Origin: Saccharothrix luteola | GTDB taxonomy: Bacteria > Actinomycetota > Actinomycetes > Mycobacteriales > Pseudonocardiaceae | NCBI RefSeq assembly: GCF_020859565.1 | Contig: NZ_JAJHUO010000025.1 | Coordinates: 1 to 64,000 of the forward strand | Reading direction: 5' to 3' | DNA length: 64,000 nucleotides | Shown here: positions 49,892 through 59,366 of the stretch, piece after piece | Layout: each line of letters begins with the position of its first letter | Numbering within the stretch: the stretch's first letter is position 1 | Notes under the pieces: generated by a model | Told to the model about the DNA's origin: nothing | Databases searched by the model: none | What the model saw: only the letters and a program-made list of their open reading frames with translations | Made by a program: the position numbers and the translations under genes

Positions 49892-50053
49892 CGCGTGTCG
49901 AACACTCAGGTCCCGCGTGTCGAACACTCAGGACCCCCGAACTCCACCCTCAGGACCACTCGGCACGACGCGAACGTAGAACTTGACGGTCCTGAACGTT
50001 CGACACGCGGGACGCGAGCGTTCGACACGCGGGACCTGAAGGTTCGACACGCC
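49892..50053. repeat. 22-nt tandem repeat locus C: two opposed arrays between convergent genes
   Basis: Plus-oriented units start at 49892, 49914 and 49936; minus-oriented units occupy 49988-50009, 50010-50031 and 50032-50053, all 22 nt. They are separated by about 30 bp of unrelated sequence. The plus array follows the SRPBCC gene's stop and the minus array follows the oxidoreductase gene's stop (50056), so each copy reads in the sense of its own upstream gene. The two halves are largely complementary and could form a long hairpin acting on both convergent transcripts. Confidence 0.85.
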
Positions 50054-50055
50054 GG

Positions 50056-51633
50056 TTAGTAGAGGTGGTGGTGGAGGGTGCGGAGGAGGAGGCGGTAGGC
50101 GTCGCCGGCCAGGGCGTTGCGGGTCAGGGCGGCACGGGCGGCGTTGGCGCCGGGTGCGCCGTGGACGCCGCCGCCCGGGTGGGCCGAGGCTGAGGTCAGG
50201 TACAGGCGGTCGATGGGGGTGTCGGCCCGCGCCAGGCCCGGGGTCGGGCGGAAGACCAGCTGCTGGTGGATGGCGGCGGTGCCCGCGTTGATCGAACCGC
50301 CGACCAGGCTGCGGTTGCGGGTCTCCAGGTCGGACGGGCCGTGGACCACGCGGGCGCGGATCAGGTCGCGGAACCCCGGCGCGTGCCGCTCGATCAGCTG
50401 CTCCACCCCGTCGGCACGGCGGCGCACCCGGTCGGCGGACCACTGCTCACCCCGCGGCACGTGCGTGTACGCCCAAGCGGTCTCCGTGCCGACCGGTGAA
50501 CGGCTCGGATCCGTCGTCGTCATCTGCCCCATGATCACGAACGGCGTCCCCGGCACCCGCCCGCACGCGATCTCCGCATTGAACAGGGCCAACGCGTTGA
50601 AATCCCCTCCCAAATGGACGGTCCCCGCACCCCCGACCCCATCCGCCGTCCACGGCACGGGCCCGTCCAACGCCCAGTCCACCTTGATCGTCGCGTCATC
50701 CCACTCGAACGCCGCCAGGTCCGACACCAACCGCGACGGCAGGTGCTCCGCCCCCACCAACCCGAGGTACAACGCCGGCGCCGGCACGTCCGCCAGCACC
50801 GCCTTCCGCGCCCGCACGTACCCGCCCGCCGCGTCACGCACCCCCAGCGCACGCCCACCGGCCACCACCACCCGCTCCACCGCCCGGCCGCACTCCACCA
50901 CCCCGCCGAGCCGCCGCACCAACGCCCGCGTCAACGCACCCGCACCGCCCTCCGGCACCGGATACCCCACGTCCTGCCCCAACATCGACAGCAACCACCC
51001 GAACGCCGCACTGCCCGCCTGGTCCGGCCCCAGGTCGGTGTGCATCGCGTTGCCCGCCAACAACAACGGCGCGCCCTCACCCGAGAACCGCTCGTCCCCG
51101 AACGCCCGCACGGACTGCAGGAACGACCGCGCGAGCCGCAACGCCCCACCCGCGCCCAACGCGCCCACCAACCCGGCGCCCGCGCGCACCGGCGGGAACG
51201 GCCGCATCAACACCTCGACCAGCTCCGCCCGGACCCGCTGCCACAACGCGAACTCCGCCCGCCAGACGTCACCGTCACCCGCGCCGAACGCCTCCACCGA
51301 CGCCGCCGTCCGGTCCACGTCCTGCGACAGCACCACGGCCCGGTCGTCCGACAGCACGTGCGCCAGCACCTCCGGCGCCCGCCGCCACCGCAACCCGTGC
51401 CGACCCAGGTCCAACCCGGTGATCACCGGCGACGCCGCGCCCAGCGGGTAGAACGCGCTGAACAGGTCGTGCCGGAACCCCGGCTCGGTCAACTCGGCCG
51501 TCCGCACCGCCCCACCGGGCTCGTCGGCCGCCTCCAGCACCAGCACGTCCCAGCCGGCGTCGGCCAGCAGGTTCGCCGCCACCAGCCCGTTCGGACCGGA
51601 ACCGATGACCACCGCGTCCACGACTTCGCTCAA
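50056..51633 (-). CDS. FAD-dependent phytoene-desaturase-like oxidoreductase
   Basis: A 525-residue flavoprotein of the NAD(P)/FAD oxidoreductase (CrtI-like) group. The N-terminal dinucleotide motif is DAVVIGSGPNGLVAANLLAD, followed by VLVLEAADEPGGAVRT. GGAGALTRALVRRLGG and GGRALGVRDAAGG lie mid-protein. HPGGGVHGAPGANAARAAL near the C-terminus is the conserved FAD-contacting block. The substrate is unknown, as for most actinobacterial members. The TTG at 51633 overlaps the SDR stop (TTGA) and has GGAG 7 bp upstream. The SDR gene is its operon partner. Confidence 0.87.
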   Translation of the reverse strand: MSEVVDAVVIGSGPNGLVAANLLADAGWDVLVLEAADEPGGAVRTAELTEPGFRHDLFSAFYPLGAASPVITGLDLGRHGLRWRRAPEVLAHVLSDDRAVVLSQDVDRTAASVEAFGAGDGDVWRAEFALWQRVRAELVEVLMRPFPPVRAGAGLVGALGAGGALRLARSFLQSVRAFGDERFSGEGAPLLLAGNAMHTDLGPDQAGSAAFGWLLSMLGQDVGYPVPEGGAGALTRALVRRLGGVVECGRAVERVVVAGGRALGVRDAAGGYVRARKAVLADVPAPALYLGLVGAEHLPSRLVSDLAAFEWDDATIKVDWALDGPVPWTADGVGGAGTVHLGGDFNALALFNAEIACGRVPGTPFVIMGQMTTTDPSRSPVGTETAWAYTHVPRGEQWSADRVRRRADGVEQLIERHAPGFRDLIRARVVHGPSDLETRNRSLVGGSINAGTAAIHQQLVFRPTPGLARADTPIDRLYLTSASAHPGGGVHGAPGANAARAALTRNALAGDAYRLLLRTLHHHLY

Positions 51634-52655
51634 CGCACGTCTCCCTGGCTCTGCTGCACCGGCCGGCCGAACCGCAGCCCGTGCCACCGTCCCACATCAC
51701 GCGGCGCGAGCGGACCCCACGTGCCGCGCCCCTGGGCGACCGCCACCACGAACTCCGCCAACGCCTCCCGCGGCGGGTGCTCGGGAGCCCACCCCAGCGC
51801 CCGCATCCGTGAACTGTCCACAACGGACACCTGATCCGCCAGTCGCAACCACCCGGGGTGCACGGGCTGCAGACCCAGCCGCCACGTCGACCAAGCCGCC
51901 GCCCGCAGCAGGGCCAACGGCACCGGCACCAGGAACCCGCCGAACAACGGGGCCAGCTCACGCGCGCCCAACGGCGGGTCGGCGGCCACGTTGAACGCAC
52001 CCAAGGCGTGCCGCGCGAGGACCACCCGGATCGCCCGCGCCACGTCCTCCGCGTGCACGACCTGCGCCCGCAACCCCCGCCACAACGGCACCGGCAGCCA
52101 CCGCCGCCCCAGCACCCGGACCGGCGCCACCGGGCTCAACACCCACCGACCCAGCTCGCCGGCCGCGTCCGGCTGCACGATCGCGCACGGCCGCAGCACG
52201 GCCACCCCGGGACGACCGGCGACCAACCGCTCCAGCTCGGCCTTCTGCGCGCTGTACGCGCTGCCGGGCACCCCGCCGCACGGCCACGACTCGTCCACCG
52301 GCGCGGGAGCGGGCGTGTACGCCGCGACCGAGGACAACACCACCACGTGCGGCACACCGGCGCGTTCCGCCGCACGCAGCACGTGCGCGGTGCCGGTGAT
52401 GTTGGTGCGCCGCATGGCGGGCTCACCCGGCGTGGGCTGCACCGCCCACGCCAGGTGCACCACCGCGTCCGCACCCTCGAACGCCCTGCCCAAGACCACC
52501 TCGGCGGCCGGCGCGCCCACGTCGCAACTCACCCACCCGGGTGAACCGACGGGTATCCGCCGCGCGATGCCGACCACCGGGTCGCCCGCCTCCGCGAGCA
52601 CCCGGCGCAGGGCCGTCCCCACGTTGCCGCTGGCACCCGTGACGACGACCCTCAT
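51630..52655 (-). CDS. NAD-dependent epimerase/dehydratase-family (extended SDR) protein
   Basis: A 341-residue extended SDR. VVTGASGNVGTALRRVLAE is the Rossmann motif, and VHLAWAVQPTPGEP, VVLSSVAAYTPAP and AYSAQKAELERLV (the YxxxK pair) complete the active site. The second half varies (VVHAEDVARAIRVVL). It resembles atypical SDRs acting on sugars or polyketide-like substrates; the reaction is unknown. The ATG at 52655 lies 15 bp after the Tex stop. It is coupled to the flavoprotein downstream. Confidence 0.88.
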   Translation of the reverse strand: MRVVVTGASGNVGTALRRVLAEAGDPVVGIARRIPVGSPGWVSCDVGAPAAEVVLGRAFEGADAVVHLAWAVQPTPGEPAMRRTNITGTAHVLRAAERAGVPHVVVLSSVAAYTPAPAPVDESWPCGGVPGSAYSAQKAELERLVAGRPGVAVLRPCAIVQPDAAGELGRWVLSPVAPVRVLGRRWLPVPLWRGLRAQVVHAEDVARAIRVVLARHALGAFNVAADPPLGARELAPLFGGFLVPVPLALLRAAAWSTWRLGLQPVHPGWLRLADQVSVVDSSRMRALGWAPEHPPREALAEFVVAVAQGRGTWGPLAPRDVGRWHGLRFGRPVQQSQGDVR

Positions 52656-52670
52656 GGCCGCCGGGTACCC

Positions 52671-54992
52671 CTACTTCGCGCCGCCAAGCCCCGCGCGCCG
52701 CAGCGCCTCGGCCATCGCACCGTTCGCCGGCGGGCGCTCCTGCTGACGGGGCTTGCCTCCACCGCTCCCACCGCGGGGCGCCCCACCGCCGCGCTGACCG
52801 CCACGCGGCTCGCGCTGCTCGCGGGGCGGCTTGCGGCCCGGCTCGTCCTCCAGCCGCAGCGTCAACCCGATCCGCTTGCGCGGGATGTCGACCTCCAGCA
52901 CCTTCACCCGCACCACGTCGCCGGACTTGACGACGTCCCGCGGGTCCTTGACGTAGGTGTTGGACAGCGCCGAGATGTGCACGAGGCCGTCCTGGTGCAC
53001 GCCGACGTCCACGAACGCGCCGAACGCGGCCACGTTCGTCACCACGCCCTCCAGCACCATGCCGGGCTTGAGGTCGGAGATCTTCTCCACACCCTCGGCG
53101 AACGTCGCCGTCTTGAACGCGGGCCGCGGGTCGCGTCCCGGCTTCTCCAGCTCGCGCAGGATGTCGGTGACGGTCGGCAGGCCGAACGTGTCGTCCACGA
53201 ACTCCTGCGGGCGCAGCGACTTCAGCACCGCCGTGTTGCCGATCAGCGGCTCACCGCCCGCGCGCTCCTGCATCCGCCGCACCACCGGGTACGCCTCGGG
53301 GTGCACGGAGGAGGCGTCCAGCGGGTCGTCGCCGTTCGGGATGCGGAGGAAGCCCGCGCACTGCTCGAACGCCTTCGGGCCCAGCCGCGCCACGTCCTTC
53401 AACGCGCGCCGCGAGCGGAACGGGCCGTTGCTGTCGCGGTGCTGCACGATGTTCTCGGCCAGCCCGGCGGTGATGCCGGAGACGCGGGTCAGCAGCGGCG
53501 CGGAGGCGGTGTTCAGGTCGACGCCGACCGCGTTCACGCAGTCCTCGACCACCGCGTCCAACGACTTCGACAGCTTCGTCTCGGACAGGTCGTGCTGGTA
53601 CTGGCCGACGCCGATCGACTTCGGGTCGATCTTCACCAGCTCGGCCAGCGGGTCCTGCAGCCGGCGGGCGATGGACACCGCGCCGCGCAGCGACACGTCC
53701 ATGCCCGGCAGCTCGGCCGACGCGAACGCGGACGCCGAGTACACCGACGCGCCCGCCTCCGACACCACGGCCTTGGTCAGCTTCAGCTCGGGGTGCCGCT
53801 TGAGCAGGTCGGCGGCCAGCTTGTCGGTCTCGCGCGAGGCGGTGCCGTTGCCGATGGAGATCAGCTCGACGTCGTGCTTGCGCGCCAGCACGGCCAGCTT
53901 GGCGATCGACTCGTCCCACCGGTTCGCGGGCACGTGCGGGTAGATCACGTCCGTGTCGACGACCTTGCCGGTCGCGTCGACCACGGCCACCTTCACGCCC
54001 GTGCGGAAACCGGGGTCCAGGCCCATCGTGGCGCGGGTGCCGGCGGGCGCGGCCAGCAGCAGGTCGCGCAGGTTCGACGCGAAGACCTTCACGGCCTCGT
54101 CCTCGGCGAACGCCCGCAGCCGCGACCGCAGGTCGATGCCGAGGTGCACCAGGATCCGGGTGCGCCACGCCCAGCGGACCGTGTCGCCCAACCAGCGGTC
54201 GGCGGGCCGGCCCTGGTCGTCCACCCCGAAGCGGGACGCGATGCGCGCCTCGTACCCGGTGGGTTCGTCCTCGTCGGCGGGGTCGAACTGGAGGTCGAGC
54301 ACCTCTTCCTTCTCGCCGCGCAGCAGCGCGAGGATGCGGTGCGAGGGCAGCTTCGTGAACGGCTCGGAGAAGTCGAAGTAGTCGGCGAACTTCGCGCCGT
54401 CCTCCTCCTTGCCCTCCCGGACCTTGGACGCGAGCCGCCCCTGCGCCCACATGCGTTCGCGCAGCTCGCCGATGAGGTCGCCGTCCTCGCCGAACCGCTC
54501 GACCAGGATCGCCCGCGCGCCCAGCAGCGCGGCGGCGACGTCGGCGACCTCCTCGGTCACGAACGCCTTCGCCACCTCCTGCGGGTCCTGCGTCGGGTCG
54601 CCCAGCAGGCCGTCGGCGAGCGGTTCGAGGCCCTGCTCGCGCGCGATCTGCGCCTTGGTCCGCCGCTTCGGCTTGAACGGCAGGTAGAGGTCCTCCAGCC
54701 GGGCCTTGGAGTCGGCGGCCAGGATCGACGCCTCCAGCGCCTCGTCCAGCTTGCCCTGCGACCGGATGGACTCGAGCACCGCCGCCCGGCGGTCCTCCAG
54801 CTCCCTCAGGTAGCCAAGCCGTTCCTCCAGCGTGCGGAGCTGGGTGTCGTCGAGCGCGCCGGTCGCTTCCTTGCGGTAGCGGGCGATGAAGGGAACGGTG
54901 GAACCACCGTCGAGCAGGTCGACGGCGGCGCTGACCTGCCCGGCCCGCACCCCGAGCTCGTCGGCGATCCTCTGGTGAATGGCTGTGGTCAC
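52671..54992 (-). CDS. tex: Tex-family RNA-binding transcription accessory protein
   Basis: A 773-residue protein with the full Tex layout: N-terminal helix-turn-helix region (~1-190; DLLDGGSTVPFIARYRKEAT, LRTLEERLGYLREL), YqgF/RNase-H-like domain (~320-450; TMGLDPGFRTGVKVAVVDAT), helix-hairpin-helix (~490-560; DLNTASAPLLTRVSGI) and an S1 domain near ~635-705 (LEGVVTNVAAFGAFVDVGVH). A Gly/Arg-rich tail follows (QREPRGGQRGGGAPRGG), unusual in its length. It binds RNA and affects transcription and possibly transcript turnover. The GTG at 54992 is taken; family similarity begins right there. Confidence 0.95.
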   Translation of the reverse strand: MTTAIHQRIADELGVRAGQVSAAVDLLDGGSTVPFIARYRKEATGALDDTQLRTLEERLGYLRELEDRRAAVLESIRSQGKLDEALEASILAADSKARLEDLYLPFKPKRRTKAQIAREQGLEPLADGLLGDPTQDPQEVAKAFVTEEVADVAAALLGARAILVERFGEDGDLIGELRERMWAQGRLASKVREGKEEDGAKFADYFDFSEPFTKLPSHRILALLRGEKEEVLDLQFDPADEDEPTGYEARIASRFGVDDQGRPADRWLGDTVRWAWRTRILVHLGIDLRSRLRAFAEDEAVKVFASNLRDLLLAAPAGTRATMGLDPGFRTGVKVAVVDATGKVVDTDVIYPHVPANRWDESIAKLAVLARKHDVELISIGNGTASRETDKLAADLLKRHPELKLTKAVVSEAGASVYSASAFASAELPGMDVSLRGAVSIARRLQDPLAELVKIDPKSIGVGQYQHDLSETKLSKSLDAVVEDCVNAVGVDLNTASAPLLTRVSGITAGLAENIVQHRDSNGPFRSRRALKDVARLGPKAFEQCAGFLRIPNGDDPLDASSVHPEAYPVVRRMQERAGGEPLIGNTAVLKSLRPQEFVDDTFGLPTVTDILRELEKPGRDPRPAFKTATFAEGVEKISDLKPGMVLEGVVTNVAAFGAFVDVGVHQDGLVHISALSNTYVKDPRDVVKSGDVVRVKVLEVDIPRKRIGLTLRLEDEPGRKPPREQREPRGGQRGGGAPRGGSGGGKPRQQERPPANGAMAEALRRAGLGGAK

Positions 54993-55112
54993 AGCGAGCC
55001 ATTGTGCCCTGCCCGCCGGTCCACGTTCGGGCACCCCGACCCGGTCGGCCGCCGATCGGTCGGTAGCCGCCGGCCCGGCCGGAGCAACCGGGGGTGAGGG
55101 TGTCCTGAGCCG

Positions 55113-55889
55113 TCACGCCAACGTGGTGAGCACGGCGACGTCCGACTCGTCGTTCGGCAGGTACTTCACCCGGACCACCATGCCCCGCTGCACCTGCGGG
55201 ATCGACACCGGCAGCATCTTCTTGTCCTGCGTCACGTCGAACGTGCTGCCGTCCGGCCGGGCCACGCGCAGGCTCAGGCGCAGTGCCGTGCGGCCGTCCG
55301 GCGTCTGCCCGGTCGGGACCATGTCCAGCACGACGGCACGGGCGTCCACACCCTGCTCGGTGATGCGCAGCTGGTGCGGCGTCACGTGGCCCTTCGCCAA
55401 GTGCACGCGGTCGAGGGCGGCCTGCAGCTCGTGCTGCGGCGCGTCGGTGGCCAACACCGCGCGCCCGTCGGGCAGGTAGCGGACCGGCAGGATCGCGCCC
55501 GGTCGCAGAAGGGACAGCTCGGTGATGTCGACGACTTGCCGCGCGGTCGCGGGGAACGTGCGGCCGTCCGCGGTGTCGACCTCCAGCCGGATGTCCAACT
55601 GCGGCTGGTCGTTGACGCTCAGACCGGTCCGCGCCACGCCGACGACCGTGCCCACGCCGATCGGCGCGCCGCGGAACGCCTTGGGCACCCCGCCGGTCAG
55701 TCCCGCGAGGCCGCCGTCGAGCAGCTTGTCCAGCGAGAACAGCGTCGGCACGACGAACAGCAGGATCATCGGGCCCACCAGCCAGCCGTTCAGCCACGCG
55801 AACACGTCGTCGCCGGCCAGCCCGCCCGCGACCCAGGCCGCGGTGAGGGCGAGCCCGGCGGTGAGCCCGAGCCAGGTGAACACCTTCAT
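55113..55889 (-). CDS. Membrane protein with duplicated small beta (OB-like) domain
   Basis: A 258-residue protein: two membrane helices (~4-22, ~35-58) and then two similar ~75-residue domains. The first runs GVARTGLSVNDQPQLDIRLEV to RYLPDGRAVLATD and the second from LRITEQGVDARAVVLDMV to VKYLPNDESDVAVL. Each has the G-(A/V)-R-A...LRL-V...PG-VV-V-Y-P pattern common in actinobacterial proteins of unknown function. The ATG at 55889 follows AAGGACGAG. It lies 25 bp after the PA2928-like gene and is likely co-transcribed with it. Confidence 0.75.
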   Translation of the reverse strand: MKVFTWLGLTAGLALTAAWVAGGLAGDDVFAWLNGWLVGPMILLFVVPTLFSLDKLLDGGLAGLTGGVPKAFRGAPIGVGTVVGVARTGLSVNDQPQLDIRLEVDTADGRTFPATARQVVDITELSLLRPGAILPVRYLPDGRAVLATDAPQHELQAALDRVHLAKGHVTPHQLRITEQGVDARAVVLDMVPTGQTPDGRTALRLSLRVARPDGSTFDVTQDKKMLPVSIPQVQRGMVVRVKYLPNDESDVAVLTTLA

Positions 55890-55914
55890 GGTCTCGTCCT
55901 TTCCAAGAGGAGGG

Positions 55915-57009
55915 TCAGCGGTGGGCGCCGAAGAAGTCGGCCAGGCCGACGTCGAGGGACACGACCCGGCCGTCACCGCGGACGGCGGCGATCACCTCGC
56001 CCGCCGCCAGCGCCGTGACCCCGTCGGGGCCGACGAGCGCGCGACCGACCCGCGAGTCCACCGCCAGCGTGGCCGTGACCTGCCCGGTGGCCAGGGAGAC
56101 CAGGCTCAGCGCGACGCCGGGGTCGTTCACCGAGCGCTGGTGCTCGACCAGCACGTGCCCGGTGGCGGCGGCCACGGCGGTCACCCCGTCGACCACCAGC
56201 CGGCCGTCGTGGAACGCGGTCGCACCCACCGGGACCTCGTGACCGTCGGCCGTGACGCGGACCAGCACGCTGCCCGGCACACCACCCGGCGCCTGCCGCA
56301 GCGCGATCCGCTCACCGCCGGCCAAGGCGGCTTCGGCGCCGGTCGCCGCGGTCGGCGCACCAGGGCCGCGCTGCACGGACAGCCGACCGGACCAGGCCGC
56401 GGCCGTCTCCGGGTCGACGGGCTCGGCCACCACCTCGTCCAGCCTGACCGCCACCACCCCTCCCGTGGCGGTCATGGCCATCAAGCGGCTGTTCTCCCGG
56501 TCGTACGCGTAGGCGGTCCGCGCCGTGGCGAACGCGTCGCCGAGCCCTTGGACGCCCGCGCCCTCGGCCACCACCGACCCGTCGGCCAGCGCGACCACGA
56601 TCAGCCCGGAGTCCGTGGCCAGGTACGCGTAGCGCTGCCCGGCGGCCAGCACCGACGCCTCCCAGACCAGCCGGTCGGACAGCTGCGTGTCCCACAGCAC
56701 CTCGCCGGTGGTCGGGTCCGTGGCCGCCAGCCGCACCTGGAACAGGTCCTGCGTCATCATCTGGAACATGCCGCGCACGCCGTGCCGCGCGTACGGCGCC
56801 AGCACCACGTCCCGCCCGTCGATCTCGGCGAACGCGAAACCGGCCTGCACCTCGACGTCCGGCTCCGGCGAGACCGCGTAGGACCCGCCGAAGAACAGCA
56901 GCGCGAACAGCACCGGCGGCAGCAGGAGCAGCGGGAGGACGCGTCGCCGCCGAGGCGACGGGGTGTCGTAGGGCATCATCGGCGAGTACTGCTGCGGCGT
57001 CTGGTACAC
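55915..57009 (-). CDS. PA2928-family membrane-anchored PQQ-like propeller protein
   Basis: A 364-residue protein with an N-terminal helix (~25-45; VLPLLLLPPVLFALLFFG) and an extracytoplasmic domain. RHGVRGMFQMMTQDLFQVRL and ATDPTTGEVLWDTQLSDRLV resemble the PA2928 family, and the rest has PQQ-type beta strands (YAYLATDSGLIVVALADG). No function is established for this family. The GTG at 57009 is preceded by GGGGGAA. The reading frame continues upstream to 58500, but that part is an antisense shadow of the 57130 gene. Confidence 0.75.
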   Translation of the reverse strand: MYQTPQQYSPMMPYDTPSPRRRRVLPLLLLPPVLFALLFFGGSYAVSPEPDVEVQAGFAFAEIDGRDVVLAPYARHGVRGMFQMMTQDLFQVRLAATDPTTGEVLWDTQLSDRLVWEASVLAAGQRYAYLATDSGLIVVALADGSVVAEGAGVQGLGDAFATARTAYAYDRENSRLMAMTATGGVVAVRLDEVVAEPVDPETAAAWSGRLSVQRGPGAPTAATGAEAALAGGERIALRQAPGGVPGSVLVRVTADGHEVPVGATAFHDGRLVVDGVTAVAAATGHVLVEHQRSVNDPGVALSLVSLATGQVTATLAVDSRVGRALVGPDGVTALAAGEVIAAVRGDGRVVSLDVGLADFFGAHR

Positions 57010-57129
57010 CGGTTCCCCCGTTCGGTCGTGACGGGGTGAGCTTCGGCCGGGCACCTCGCCTACCGGTCCCAGGAACCGGGTGCGCGAGTCCGCCACCAGC
57101 GGTGATCGCGTTCGACTAGGCTCGGGCCG

Positions 57130-58371
57130 GTGAGCACCGTCCGAGCCGCGACGCTTCCGCGCGGTGCGCTGGTCGCCCGGGCGTGGGCCGCCTTGGGTGA
57201 TGCGGTCGCTCCGCTGAGCAACGCGGCGGGCCGCCCGCTGACCCGCACGGTGAAGCTCATCCTCGACCCGCTCGTGCTGCGGCCCGTGCTCAACCCGGAG
57301 TTCGCGGCGGGCGCGATCGCCGCCGAGCACGCCGACGCCCTGACCTCCCGCATCGCCGACGCGGGCCCCGTGCTGGCCGCGACCGCGAGCTGGTTCGCGG
57401 TGCTGAAGAAGGAACGCCGCCGCCGGTGGATCACCGACGGCAACCCGCAGGACCTCTACTTCCAGCGCTGCTTCGAGCTGGCCACCGCGCACGGCGAACC
57501 GGGACCGGACGCCGCCGACGTCGCCGGGGCCGTCCTGGAGGAGGTCCACGAGCAGGACGGGCCGACCGTCGCCGCGCTGCGCGACTTCGTGACCGACCCG
57601 GTCAACGCGGCCGAGCTGACCCGGCTGCTCGACGAGGCGTGGGCCGCTCCCCGTCCCGCCGCCGCGGTGTCGCCGGCGACCTCGGAGTTCCTGGCCACCT
57701 GCGCCGTCACGCCCGACCGGACCCTGTTCGAGGCGCTGGTCACGGGCTCGGCGGGCAGCGCGGGCGCGGCGGACCTCGACCGGCCGGGCGTGGCGCTGGC
57801 GCACGGGCTGACCTCGCGTGACCGGCCCGTGCGACCCGAGCTGGGGCGCACCGCGTCGAAGGCGAACCTGCCGAGGCCGTTCGACCGGTCGATCGTGGAA
57901 CGCCTGTTCGTGCCGCTGACCAACGCGTTCCAGCGGGCCGGGCTGGCGGACGTGCCGACGCTGGTGCGGCGGGAGATCACCCGATCGGCCGGGCCGTGGC
58001 AGCTCGCCGAGGAGGAGAGCAGGCTCGTCGTGGTGCTGGGCCGGGACGCGTCCGCCGACCTCGCGGGCCCGCCGGCGGGTGGACCGGGCTCGGCGGCGGC
58101 CAGGTTGCGGTCGAGGTGGGAACGCGAGGCGTACGTGCACCGCGTGCTGCGGATGCCGTCGGCCGCGCCGCCGGAGGTGCGCGCGGACGTGCGCGGTGTG
58201 CGGGAGGCGTACCTGCGGCGGTTGTGGGTGCGCGTGCACGGCCGGGAGCTGCGGCACGAGACCGTGGCGTTCGACCAGGTGTGGGACGTGCTCGACGGCG
58301 TGCTGCGATCGGTGATCCTCGACCAGCGCGACCGGTTGCGGTCCGCGCTGGAGCGGGAGGCGGTGGCGTGA
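57130..58371 (+). CDS. Unknown protein, first gene of the CHAT/TPR operon
   Basis: A 413-residue, mostly helical protein without recognised domains: LTRTVKLILDPLVLRPVLNP near residue 40, ATASWFAVLKKERRRRWITD near 85, a middle part ending ASKANLPRPFDRSIVERLFV and a basic C-terminal part. No membrane segment or signal peptide is seen. TAGGCT 7 bp before the GTG at 57130 fits a leaderless promoter. The next three genes overlap it in GTGA fashion, so all four should act together. I do not recognise the family. Confidence 0.8.
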   Translation: MSTVRAATLPRGALVARAWAALGDAVAPLSNAAGRPLTRTVKLILDPLVLRPVLNPEFAAGAIAAEHADALTSRIADAGPVLAATASWFAVLKKERRRRWITDGNPQDLYFQRCFELATAHGEPGPDAADVAGAVLEEVHEQDGPTVAALRDFVTDPVNAAELTRLLDEAWAAPRPAAAVSPATSEFLATCAVTPDRTLFEALVTGSAGSAGAADLDRPGVALAHGLTSRDRPVRPELGRTASKANLPRPFDRSIVERLFVPLTNAFQRAGLADVPTLVRREITRSAGPWQLAEEESRLVVVLGRDASADLAGPPAGGPGSAAARLRSRWEREAYVHRVLRMPSAAPPEVRADVRGVREAYLRRLWVRVHGRELRHETVAFDQVWDVLDGVLRSVILDQRDRLRSALEREAVA

Positions 58372-59366
58372 AGGTGACGCGCGCGTCCGATCTCGTCGTC
58401 GGCGACTGGCCCACGTCGCCCGAGGTCGTGGCGCTGCTCGAAGGCTCGGGCGCAACGCTCGCGTGGGACGTCCTGGCCGACGCCGCCGTGCCCGCCGCAC
58501 GCGTGCACGACCCGGAGCGCGCGTCCGAGTGGCTGTGGGAGGTCTACGGCGACGCGGCTGAGGCGATCCTCGGTGGTGCGGCGGAGGTGGACGTGCCTGA
58601 TGGCGGTGATTGGCGCGTCCGCGACGCCTGCCGCCGGGTGGCGCAGCTGAACTGGGCTCGTGCGTGGTGGCCCGCGTCGGTCACGGCCGGTGTGCCCGCG
58701 TTGGATCCCGCCGTGCTGAACGCCGAACGCGCGGTCGCCGTGTCCACTGTGGAGCACCTGCTGGACGACCCGGACGCGGTCGAGCGGGCGTTGGCCTCGG
58801 TCGTGGCCCTCGACGTGTCCGATCCCGAGTTGGCCGCCTTGGCCGACCGCGTCGCGGAGCTGGCCGAGGACTACGGGGTCGAGCCGTGGCCGGCGGAGGT
58901 GCCGAGCAAGGCGGGGTTCGCGTTGGCCGCCGGAGGCGTGGAGGGCTCCGCCGTGACGGCCCTGGCCGGATCATCCACTGTGGACTGGGCGTTGGTGCCC
59001 CAAGGCGTGGTCGACGCCGCCGCGCCCGCCCGGTGGGCCCTCGTGCGGCGGCAGGGCAGCACGGTGCTGGAGGTGTCCGTGGTGCCCGGACCCACGCCGG
59101 GGCCGCGGTTGGCGGCGCGGTTCGGCGAGGTCGAGGTGCCGTTGGAGATCGACGCGACGGGGTGGTTCACCGGGTCCGCGCCGGTGTCGGCGGCCGTGCT
59201 GCTGCTGCCGCCGGACCGGCGCGCGCTGACCGTCTACGCGCCGGACTTCGCCGAGCCGACCGCGCCTGATCCGGACGCCGGGCCGCGCCGTGCGGCGATC
59301 ATCTCCTACGCCCGGTCCCGGATCGGCTCGCCGACCGCGACCCTGACCGAGCGGACGGCGCGGTGA
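58368..59366 (+). CDS. Unknown protein, second gene of the CHAT/TPR operon
   Basis: A 332-residue soluble protein of unknown family. The N-terminal ~180 residues look helical (ARWLAELNWARAW-like segments; RACRRVAQLNWARAW is seen as DACRRVAQLNWARAWWP). The C-terminal ~150 residues look beta-rich (GSTVLEVSVVPGPTPGPRLA, RALTVYAPDFAEP), like an Ig-type domain. It overlaps both neighbours by 4 bp (GTGA). A role as adaptor or receptor for the CHAT protein is possible but is inferred only from position. Confidence 0.8.
   Translation: MKVTRASDLVVGDWPTSPEVVALLEGSGATLAWDVLADAAVPAARVHDPERASEWLWEVYGDAAEAILGGAAEVDVPDGGDWRVRDACRRVAQLNWARAWWPASVTAGVPALDPAVLNAERAVAVSTVEHLLDDPDAVERALASVVALDVSDPELAALADRVAELAEDYGVEPWPAEVPSKAGFALAAGGVEGSAVTALAGSSTVDWALVPQGVVDAAAPARWALVRRQGSTVLEVSVVPGPTPGPRLAARFGEVEVPLEIDATGWFTGSAPVSAAVLLLPPDRRALTVYAPDFAEPTAPDPDAGPRRAAIISYARSRIGSPTATLTERTAR

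Noticed and set aside
52977..55097. Long open frames overlapping Tex (706 codons plus strand; another 848 codons on minus at 53251-55797)
   Set aside because: Tex shows all family motifs in its own frame; these are shadow frames caused by third-position G+C bias.
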